From contig NC_088778.1 in NCBI RefSeq assembly GCF_954871325.1, forward strand, positions 20,011,120-20,075,119: a stretch of DNA of 64,000 bases, given 5' to 3'. The notes under the pieces are model-generated. The model ran no database searches. It had not been told where the DNA came from and saw only the letters and a list, made by a program, of their open reading frames with translations. Shown piece by piece: positions 48,501 through 60,500 of the stretch (positions within the stretch are counted from its first letter, which is position 1; every line of letters begins with the position of its first letter). The position numbers and the translations under genes were made by a program. This DNA comes from Gordionus sp. m RMFG-2023. Lineage: Eukaryota; Nematomorpha; Gordioida; Chordodea; Parachordodidae.

Positions 48501-51500
48501 TCAATTAACGGGCTACACAATGGCATAGGTTTCGGTAATTGATCCTTAAATCGTTCCGCCAGCTTTAAAATTTAACACTTTCCTTATTTTGCTTATAACT
48601 CATTAACCTTTGATTCCGCTGATGTTTGGTTTGAAGATCAATTAGCATCAATTAAGACTCTAAATATTGGCATATTTGTTAATTGATCCTCACATCTTTC
48701 CACCAACTTCACGGACCTAAAAAAGCAGACGATTTAGTTTAAGGTTAGAAAATATCATGTAGAATGTTATATTGTTAATGTTAAGATTGTTTTTTTTAAG
48801 AATAATAAAAAAAATAAAAGATTAATTAATAAGGTCAGGGAAAAAATATTATAGAATATTATATTATAAAGATAAAAAAGAAAATTATTAATAGTGATTT
48901 AGTTAAGTATTGAGAAATAGTTGCTAATAGGTAATTTAGATAGGAAAAAATAATGTAATTTATATATATTGAGTGATAAGTAAACTTGTTAAGGAAGAAA
49001 AAAAATAAAGGTTAGTTATTTTTAGTGATTGGTGATTTGAAGATGTTTAAAGGAATATATATATAAAATACTAAAGATTAAAATTTTAACTATCTGTCAG
49101 TTATAAATGTCAATAATCGAAAATTAACTACCTGTTATAAAGTCAGTTTTACTAAATATTATCATTTTAACATCACAGGTCACAGTATTAATTAATAGAA
49201 ACTTTTAACATAACCCGTCAGTTATAGATGCTACTAAATAGAAAATTTTAATATTGCAAGTCAGTCATAAGTGTCAGGATTACTAAAGGGAGTTAATTTA
49301 AACTTAAATTAAAATATAACGTTACACCGGGCCAAAAATTTTTTTAAAAAAAATCCGGGATGGGCCGGGCCTGCAAATGGTATATCTGCAGGTCTCTAAT
49401 AAAAATTATTTAACATACCGATTTATGTAAAAAGCAACGATTTCTCCATTATGTCTATCTGCCCCCTGATATCCTAAAAATTCTTTGTTGCGATAATATC
49501 TGATTAGTAAATTATAATAAATAAAATTAAATGATATATAAACTCGAGATCTGCAAAAGTTAATTTTTTAAAAAAAAAATCGGGTTCGTACTGAGTAGAG
49601 CCTAATATTTTTAAGTGAATTCGGGCCGGGTCGCGTCGGGTCTAAGAATTTTTTTTAAATATATCTAAATTTATCAATTTTTTGTTGAATTTTTTATGTA
49701 AAATAAAAATATTTGATTTTATTTATAGAAACTAGACGCCATATAGCATATATCGTTTATTTTGAGTAATTATAAAAAATAATTTCTATATTTAAATAAA
49801 TTAGGGCCGGGCCGGTAAATTCTTTCAAAAAGAGTTTCAAGTATGGGCCGGGCCGGACTAAAAAATAAGGCCCTACAGATTACTAATATAGACACCAATA
49901 CTTTTTTAGGATCTATCTCAAGGCTGAGCAGTATGGCGAACTTATATTTAAAATACAAAACTAAATACAAATACTTTTTTATATTTGTATTTGTTTAAAT
50001 AATAGAGTATATTTAGTATTTGTATTTTTCATACGAACAAAAAGTATCTCGTATTTATAACGATTTAAAATAAATATAAATACTTATAATTTTTTTTCAT
50101 TATTCAAAATTTATTTATTAAACATTAATTTTGTTATCCGAATTAGAAAAATTTTTAGATAGTATCTGTTTCATTTTATTCTAGAGTGACGTACATACTG
50201 AAAGTGAAAGTGAATAAATAAAATAAATTACAGTTCTTAATAGAGTATTTTTTTATTTAGATATTATAATGTGTATAAAATATTTTTATCAGAATATTTT
50301 CTGGAAGACCCCCATATCCTTTATAAGTCATTTAACCATATTAAGAAAATTCTTCAAAATCATTAATATAGTAAAGCATGACTAATGCTAGATATCGTAT
50401 CAACATATAGCAATTACTAAACAACGATCAATTTTTAAAAAAAGTAATAAGACCTATTTACATTTCTCCCAAGGATGGAACCACCAAGTTGGCTTTTGGA
50501 AAAAAAACATTATGGGATTCGAAGCCAGAACCTTCGGATTGAAACATACGCACTCATCCGACTAGGCCAGAGACGCGTTTCGAAAATGACTATTTATAAA
50601 ATATGAATATTATAATTAAACATTGGTTATTTCGATCATATTTTAGTTGGCACTAACAGTAAAGTACAATGTAATTTGGGTGTATTAATCTTTTCTTTTA
50701 ATTGCATACAAGCCTTCATTTATTTTATTATCCAAGTTACGTGGTAACCCTGAATTCATAGTTAGCGCGATTGGCTATGAATTCGTGCTAACTATGAATT
50801 TAGGGTAAGGGAGATCTGGCATAATAAATATATATGAAAAATTTAGTATATAAATATAATATCATACTTTATCTTCAGACTCATTTAACAATATTTTATA
50901 ATAAATTAGAATCCTAATTAGACCTAAAAAAATTCGAATCGAAGCGAATAGTAAAATTATTCGTATTCGTTTAAATCGAATAATTCATTATTCGTATTCG
51001 TACGAATAATAAAATAATTATTCGATTCGATTAGAAAATTTTATTTAACCATAAATAAAAAAGATCGAATATTAAATTTATTTTGTAAAATTTAACACGA
51101 AGGAAGATAAACAAATTTTATTAGTAAGATAAAATAGAAACATATATATAGTATATATATAATGCAGAAAAATCAATATATCAAGAAAAATCTGATAACA
51201 ACCAATTTTTTAAACACAAAGTTTTTCGGATTGTATCCTCTTATAAAATTCTTAAAAAAATTTAATGTCTAATTTAGTTTATTTAGCTTCATAAATTTAT
51301 AAATTGCTGTGATTTAATTATTAAAATAATCATTTTAACATATAAGATAATTAAGATAATAATTTATAAAATCATTAAATATATAGTGATTAATTTTATA
51401 TTGAAATAAGAATGTTTAACAAAAGAATAATTAAGATATTAATTTATAAAGTATTAACAAAATGGATGATGAAAAATTTAGATGTTAATACTAATTAAAT

Positions 51501-54500
51501 TTGTATATAATTAAATATTTATATACCTAAAAAATGAAGGAATATAATAAGATAGGCCTTTTGGAAGTATTTCATATTTATAATAAAATTTTTAAATAAT
51601 ATATTATGGCCAGTTAAATAGCCAGTCAATACATACTAAGCTTTGACTGGCCAGAAAGACAACTTTCACATACTTTCTTGGTCCATCTCCATCATATTCA
51701 AATTCATAAAATAATTTTCGGAAGTAAATCTAATATTAAGAAGTTATTCGAATAAAAACAGCTGTTACAATTTTATAAATATAAAATGCTTCTTTTTCCA
51801 CTAGGAAATTTTATTAAATAAAAATATTTTAAATAATTCCTTCAAATAATATATTATTTTCCAATATTTAGATTAGCTACAAAAATTCGAATCGAATCGA
51901 ATAATTCGATCGAATAACAGATAAAAAATTATTTGTCGAATAATATATTTTCCTTATTCGTATTCGTAAAAATCGAATCGAATATCGAATAACGAATAAT
52001 TCGTTTTAGGTCTAATCCTAATAATCTGAATGTTAGGATCCTCATTTCATTTCAATATTATGAATGTTCTCACTATTGTTAGTGTTATGACTTACTATGC
52101 AACCATTTTGTATCGCGTAAGATTTTTTTATTTAACAAGTGGTATAATTTTTGTTTTATTTCATATATATCGCGTAATATTTTATTCTTGTATTTGAATT
52201 ATTATATAAAGAATTCATTTTTGATATCAATAAAATAGACTAGGGTCATGGCCCAAAAAAAATTAATGCTATATTTCCATGTTCTCTTTTTTGCCTGATT
52301 GAAAATCACAATAACACAAATAATTTAAATTTAAAAAAGTTTTTAAAAAAATCAGGGAGTATAAATAAACATAATTACAGTTATTGTTATTATTATTAAA
52401 TTCATAACATTAAAACAATTATTTTGAGAGATATTTTCTTAATTCTATTGATAAGAAGTTGTACCACGACCCCGCCAAGGCTTAAAATAATATTTGCCAT
52501 CAGACTTAAGATATCGGTACGAAAAAACATGATTTTGCATGAAACACTAGTAAATTATGAAACATAATGAAATTAAAGCTGAACCTTTGGCCAAGTGTAG
52601 ACTAGATTTGTGTTTTAAAGAAAAGACAGATCAATAAAAAATTATGTTCGTCAAGCTGAAAAGTTGCAGACTTAGTAAAAGTCAATATTTAATATATTAC
52701 CTATACAAGGCTGAAAAAACCCAAAATAGCAAGTGTTATTATTTTGAATGAGATTATTAGGTCTTGAATTATAAAAAACTATTTTAGCTGTTGAACTGAT
52801 AAGCTAATTTTGCTCTTAAATTTTTTAAATTATGACTTTTTTCTGTAAATATTATTATTGAATTAATCTTAAACTTAATATTTTCTCTTCAAATTAATCT
52901 TAAACTTAATATTTTCTCTTCAAATTATTTAAAATTTATGAACACCAGAGTTGTTAAAGTAGAGCGTTATATTTTGTAACAATAGCTATTAAACGTGGTA
53001 ATTTTTAAAAATAATGGTGGGAAGTAACGCGCTACTTACAAAAAATTATTTATTTACATATATAAGCATAATATTATAATTTTTATATTAATTTAATTAA
53101 AATATATTTTTAGCCTATGAACCTTCCTTAATGAATATTGAAGCTTAAAGGATCATTTAAAAATTAGAAAACATAATTCATTATTATCATTAACAAAATT
53201 TTTTATTTCTGTAAATTTCAAAAAGAAATTAATACCAACTTGATGTAAATGTTTGCATTGGTCCGATCTTTCTTTCTAAAATGGGACTGAACCATCAAAC
53301 CGTTAAGTAAAGTGGAACCAGACCATAGGCCAAGTCTGGTCCTATCTAAAATATGTTTTTTTGTTAAGCTATAAAAGTTTTATTCTGCTTCAATTTATTA
53401 AAAATGAAATGTGAATTTACCGATATTTTAATTATTATCATCATATCATTTTTATTATATCATACAATATAACTACCTAATATTTCAAAATAATATTAAA
53501 TCAATATTAAATTTATTGAATATATTATAAATCAATTTGCATATTTAATGAGATTTGATATATATATATATATATAATGTGATGGCTATAAAATATTTAT
53601 AAATAAATATATTATCTAAATTTTTTATCCATGATTCAAATGTCAATCGCTTTCGAAAAGATACTTTAAGCTACTGATATAGCCAGTTGTGGGAGATAGT
53701 CCATTGCTATTTTGGCCAGAATTGGGATAGGTATTGATTCCCTTCCCACCAATCTAATATGTTGGAATTAATTGGATATAAAATATCGGATAAATAGCTT
53801 TTTTTTATTTATACCATCTTTCCCAGCTTCCTCTGATGCCCCAGTCCGCACGAGCCTATGACATTCTCTCCCTAGGATATTTAAATAAATCTATTGATTA
53901 ATAAAATAAATATACATTTTGTTATATACTTTGTTTCCCATTATGTAAATAGTGTTCTAGAATATTTTTCATATATTTCTCTAAATTGAATAGAATGTTC
54001 AGAGGTGTTTAATAAATTAAAAATGTGAACCTAAACGAAAGGAACATTATAAAGAAATAGGAAATTTTAACTTTTTTAATTCTGGGGTCTAATAGACTGC
54101 CAATAAAGGACTCCATATTTAAAAATTTATGAATATAGTGGTCAACCTATTTAACGACTTTCATTGCAAAAGGCACATCGATAAAAGAGAGGAAAGAATT
54201 AGAAGTAAATGTACTTCTAATGTGTGTTTCTATGTTTTCCATCCAAGGCATATGCCTAAACAAGAAAGAGACCTTCTAAAAATATTAAATAAAAGATTAA
54301 TTATTCTACCAATGGTAGGGTAGGAGGATCCAAATAAATTTAAGGGCTTTAATAAAGAAATTAGTTTCTATTTATTTTTACTATCATTTCTTAGAGAAAT
54401 GTTGCCAAGTCTAAAATTCAGAAAACACACAATTTTTACTATCTCAAAATTCTAACAATTAAAAAAAAATATAATAGTATAGATTAAGAAAAATAAATTA

Positions 54501-57500
54501 GTCTACTGTAAGGGCAGGGCCTTGGTTTCAAAATCAGTTTGAAATTTTTGCCCAATTTCATTATCTTTAAGTAATGATCTATATTTTAAGTATTAATGAA
54601 CTTTGATATATGTTGTAACCGTCCTTAATTTCACAATGTTCCTCAATACTCTTTAAAATATTCTGACAAATAATGTTTAACATACTTAACCAGACATCCA
54701 CATGCTGCGACTCATGTAAGTAGACATTGGTTTCTGAGTTTCAAGTATATTAGCTGCATTATCAGTTGTTAATATTATAATTATTTCCTGCATTGACAAT
54801 TAATTCAGAAACATTTATAGATATTTTCTGCTTTGTGATATAAGATACATAATTAATATCTAATATCATTTTCCATGATTCATCAATAAACTGACCACGT
54901 AGAGATATATATATATATATGAAATTTTTAAACAGAAGTCCATAAATCTGGTCAGTTTTTCTGGCAATTTTGCTAGCCTGCATATAACTGGCTTATTTTA
55001 TTGAGGCAATTGTTTTGAATATTGTTTTAAAAGTATATGAGAAAATTTTAATAGGATTTATGTGTCCAAACAATTCAATAAATTTAAATTAGTAATCAGT
55101 GCATGTAGGGAGATAGTAGAAGTTATATAATGATTTCAGAAATATATTTACTTTTTTAGTTTTGAGAAGTTGCAATTTTATTACTATAATTATTAATCTA
55201 AAGAAAAAAGTATTTCTTTCTGAACTAATATTTATTCCTGGTGAAATTCTTTTATGCTTTAGAAACATATGTTGTCTCAAAGTAGTTAAAAAAGATAAAA
55301 ATATTCATTATATATGTGAATGTGCAATATACAATACAATCATATTCATATCATTTAATTAATTAAATTAATGTTAGGAGAAGAACGTCCATAACTATAA
55401 GTAGGTAATTTTGATAAATTTAATTCATATTGAACTATCAATTTGATATATTCACATAATTTACTTATGCTTGATGAATATCTGGAGACACATATTACAT
55501 ATTTTTCAAGAATTATCTTCTAAAATTTGTATAATTCTCTAACATCTTTCAAATTTGAATTTGGTGATTTTTTTATTTGTACTACTACTACTTTCTAAAT
55601 CAATCGTTATCCTTTCGCCTCCAGAGAGATTCAATAATATTATCATCATCTATGATTTCAATTTCCATTATTAAAAAGAAACGGAGGAATAGAAAAAGTT
55701 AACGATGAATAAGATATTATAAAGTGTTGGGCAATAAATAATTATGTTTTACGTGTTAATGTACATCAATTAAAAAGTAATTTATAATAATCTTTTATCT
55801 TTTTTAATCGGTCATCGGTTGGACCGGACAACTGCAAACACTACTTGCTGTACCTTCCGTTGGATATATATAGTCTTTATCTAAAATTCATAAACTATAT
55901 ATTAGAGGTCTGCATTGGGCGGGTTTTTGGACTAAAAGCCCGCCCATTCAATGTTTTAAAAAAAATTTAACCCGCCCGCCCATAGTTTTCAAAAAAATAT
56001 ATACCCGCCCGCCCCGCCCATTTGTCTAAAATTCCTTACCCGCCCGCCCGCCCATTAGTCTAAAATTTTTTACCTGCCCTCCCATTATTTATAAAAAATT
56101 TTTAACCCAAGCCCGCGTATAAAATTTAATTATGGTCATTCTTTCATTTTTTTAAGCATCTAATAAAATTATTTCATTACTCCTCTACAAAAAGTTTATA
56201 ATTTAGGAAATTAATATAAGTATAAAAATAATCAATGTAAATTATGGACAATTTATTTGATCAAATTGAATATTTATGAAAAAAATATAAATGTAAAATT
56301 AATATTATATAAATAATAATGAATCGACATTTTCTGGATTCAAACACGTTCTTCTTTGTTCTAAAAATCTTCCAGCAATGCTAAATCCGCGTTCGGAAGA
56401 AGCACTAGTTGCAGGAAGTGGCAATATTTTTCTTGCTAATCTTGATAGCTTTGGCTCTTTCTTATCGTTTCCACCAAAGTAGGATATCCGTTTTAAGTAA
56501 TCCTCTTCCTCAAGTGAGATCTTTAAATAAAGGTGAAACCAAATGCAGATTGCAAACCCAAAAAAGGAAATTTTAAGAGAAAAGTTTTATTACATTCCCA
56601 TAAAAGGAAATTTTTAATAGACAAAAATGTTTATTTATTCTAAGAAAAAAGTTTTATTATTGTGTTTTTTAGTTTATTTTAAATTTCCTTAGCCCGCCCG
56701 CCCATTGTTCAAATTTCTTAACCCGCCCGCCCAGCCCGCTCATAGTTTCAAATTTTTTTTAACTAGCCCGCCCAACCTGCCCATAATTTCAAATTTTTTA
56801 TAACCCGCCTGCCTGCGCATTTTCAAAAAATTTTTCACCCGCCCATTTAGATAGGCGGGCGTGGGCTGGCAGGCCGAAACCCCGCCCAATGCAGACCTCT
56901 ACTATATATTACAATTCCTATACAACAGAGACAAAATTAAATAAACGAAAGAAAAAATGCGAAAAATATTTATAAACATTTTAAATGTCACATGAGAATT
57001 TAAACTTTTATAAGAGTTTGTTTTTTAAGCCTAGTCTAGATATTGATCTAAAATATTAAAAGTAGAAAATAATATGGAGGAGAATACAAAATTATACTGG
57101 AAGAAGATAAGTTTTTAATAATATTAGAAAACAATCGACTATATCAGAGTATAAAGATCAAATCATGTGATTCATTCATCGATTCATTATAACGACTTAT
57201 TTAATTGTTCATTTTCCAATTTTTTATCATTATATTGTTTATGTTCATCATATTTTTGAATATTTAAATTTAAAATGATAAAACACTAAAATATTACACA
57301 CTACTTAAAAAGTATAAAAGCAAGTTCTATACGAATATTGTTAAATTCTTTATACCAAACTAACTTTGATAAATTTTCAAAATAAATACTTTCAGTCGCT
57401 TTTTAATTTTAAGATAATTTTATTACTAATGTCAAAGATGTGCATTGAAAGAAAAGAAAAGTTTATAATTGAAATAACAATTCATTTGAATATCAAAATT

Positions 57501-60500
57501 GTAATAAATGTTTAAATAAAAAATTATATGAAATTTTTGTTGATAATATGTTAGTATTTATAGTGTAAATAGTTAGATAGAAAATGTAATAATATGAAAT
57601 ATTATTTGATTTTTGTATTTTTAGTTTTTACTTTATAGTTCAATATTTTTATTTTGAATAACTATATATTTTAATAAATTAATTTGTCATCTTAAATTCT
57701 TGATCTTAATAATTAAATTTGGAGTTAATGTTCAAAACTTCAAATTTTACCGTTGGTGCCGAATTACGTATGTACCATGGGCTAAAACTTCAGTCTAATT
57801 AACTAAAAATAGAAACTTCTAAAAAAAGGGGAAGAAGATATTTATGAAATGGCCAACCTTAAGTCAAAGAATAAGATCAATCAAGATAAAGAAACAATGG
57901 AATTAATATCTAGGCAAATGGTAGTAGAAGAAATGGAAGAGCAAATTTTAGAAACGTTAAAAGCAACACATGATTGATTGAATGAGTATTGAATTAGTTG
58001 TTTAAATTAGTACAAAAGATCGTTATAGCTCAAAAAAAAATTGTTATCGTTATAAGAGATTGTTATCGTTACAATAAATCATTATAGTACAAGAGATCGT
58101 TATAGCTAAAAGAAATAATTAAGACATTAGCGTTTATCATTAGAAGCCACGAATAATTGACAAAATTTTAAAAAGCGAAATCGTTTAACGGGGGATCGAT
58201 AAGACACTAGAACAAAAGAAGTATTTAGGAGTTTCCTACTATGGGATAACTCATTGTCTTAGAGTCAGTTGTCAGAATCAACAATATCTAAAGACTAGAA
58301 TTAATAGATAATCGTCAGAATGGATTTAGGTGATTTAAGGGAAAGGGTGGCAAAGGCCTGTATTAAAAGAAAAGAAAGGTTATTTATAATTAAAAAAACA
58401 ATAAAAATTGTAAGGGTAATTTAAATGTTTAAATTGTAATTATATTAAATGATAAAATATGAAATTATTATTGATAGTATGTAAATTTTAGTGTTAGTAC
58501 AAATAGTTAGATCGAAAATGCAATAATGAAGAAAAGAAAAAACTTTATATTTTTTGATTTTATATTTTATATTTTTAGTTTTTACTTTATAGTTTTATTA
58601 ATTTAATTTATTATCTACAATTCCTGATCTTAATAATTAGCAATTAAATATGAAATGAGAATAAATTTCTCTCTCATTCAGAAATTAGAATTTTATAACT
58701 AATAATTTTCCCTTTATATTGGCTACTGGGGCGAAGCCCGCAAAATAAATTTCGTAACCCCCCATTCTCGGATAAATTCTGAACTATAGAGATAGGGAAT
58801 TTAAACTAAAAACAAAATAAGAAATTTTTACCAGTAAATTTTTTGTTCAGGTAGGGATTTTAATATAAAAAATAGATTTTTTAAAAACAAATATAATTAA
58901 TTAAAATATTTATATAACCTAACCTTTGAGGTTTCATAATTAATTTGGCATTTGATTTTAAAGTTAATAGTATTTTTAATTGTGTTCCATCTAAAATATT
59001 GCTAGCCTCTTTGATGTCTTCGTTTCTCATATAATACAAAATTTCTCCTAATTGAGGCATTTGATCAGGAATTATCTATCATAAAATAAAATTACATTTT
59101 ATTGAATATTTGTGAGCTTTGTAAGAAATAAAATCAGAAACATAAAAAAACATTTTTTAAATTTGGCGTGAAACGAGCTTTAAATAAAAAACAAACCCAA
59201 TTTGGGCCTGTAAACATATTTTTCTACGAACCCCGGATTGGGGAATTTTTTAATAAAAAATTCAAAATATTCATTTTGGAAATCCTATAATGAATCTTTA
59301 TATATATTGTTCATATTTTCAATTTGCCTTTGAAGCACTTTACAAAAGAGAAGCCAAAATTATTCAAAATAACGAAATTCTAAAAAAATCCGGTGGGGCG
59401 TAAAATATTCAAAAATTTGAGTCATCCTCAATAAAATAGATAATAATATTTTAACTTCTATTTAATAAATAAATATATTGTAACATAAATAAATAATATA
59501 ATTAAAACATTTATATATTATTTTACTCGATCCACTTACATTTTCAAATTTCAGAATTCACTAAAATCATTCGAAATTTCCTCTAACTCTCAATCCAAGA
59601 AGATCCTTAATCTCCGCTTTAATCATAACTCATAGTTACAAGTATCATATCTATGCAAACTTGGGACATCGGTATATGATCACCCCTATTCTTTCTATCA
59701 GCAGGTTCATCGCTTCTGGTCTCTTAGTCAAAACTGACCCTTTGTTAGTTGAAACCACCATATGCGATAATTTTGTAGTCCCACAATGACTTTCCTGGTT
59801 TTACGTAAAAACTTCAGTAGAAAAACGATATGTACTATGTGTTAATTCTGTTGAAACACTCTTATTGAGCCAGACTCAATTCACCAAATATCCTGAGAAA
59901 CTGGTACTTCACAAACTTCAGTGCATCAGATTCCCAAAGAACTTCAGCAAAAATGTTTAAAAAAAACAAGCCCAGGACTAATTGATGTGAGTAAGATTGC
60001 CTGTCTGGTACGTACCAAACAACTTCCACGAAAATACTATCAGAGGTTAGTTCATTACAAAGGTTGACAAGTGTTCATAACTTGATCGGTAAATCTTTAC
60101 AATGATAGGGTGTATGTTGCAGTTTAATGAGAAAACAAGTTGCCGCCTATAGGTTGATAGTACAAAATTTGTAAATTAATTTTAAATGTTTGTCAAATTG
60201 TAAAGTTTAATAAAAAAAAAAAATTTTATCGAATTGTCCAACTTTGAATGTGCATAACTTTGGACCGTGTTAAATAGAATTTGATGAAATTTACAGAAAA
60301 TATTGATAACTTATTTTAAAATTTATTGAATTATTTTTAGTTGACAGATTTATTGCCAAAACAAAAAGGGTATCAATTCAATTGGTATACAGTATATACA
60401 ATATTAAGTATTTTCGAGTAATATGTTCGATTTTTCAAAGTTAAAAAATAGAGCTGTTCAGATTGGGCCAATATTTAGTGTTTTTAAAAATGTAGGATCG

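Larger units (their letters stand above)
44198..48718 (+). mobile_element. 4.5-kb DNA transposon with long terminal inverted repeats, superfamily unknown
   Basis: The termini AGATCCGTGAAGTTGG and (reversed) AGGTCCGTGAAGTTGG are flanked by the 9-bp direct repeat AAAAAAGCA (44189-44197 and 48719-48727). The inverted arms are very long: 44198-45010 pairs with 46990-47580 plus 48590-48718, the right arm being split by extra tandem repeats. Between the arms are transposase-like fragments (45716-46898) and an inserted hAT MITE (45047-45430). Long arms and a 9-bp duplication recall Mutator-like elements, but I cannot assign the family. Lies in FAM20B intron 3. Confidence 0.8.

Noticed and set aside
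50495-50575. Functional tRNA gene
   Set aside because: The boxes are present but the stems do not pair convincingly and the B box has a mismatch.
54129-54323. 64-codon plus-strand frame
   Set aside because: It lies within a decayed hAT element of opposite orientation and shows no domain.
60005-60040. VRTKQLPRKY-like frame resembling the histone H3 tail
   Set aside because: Similarity stops after ten residues and no histone fold follows.
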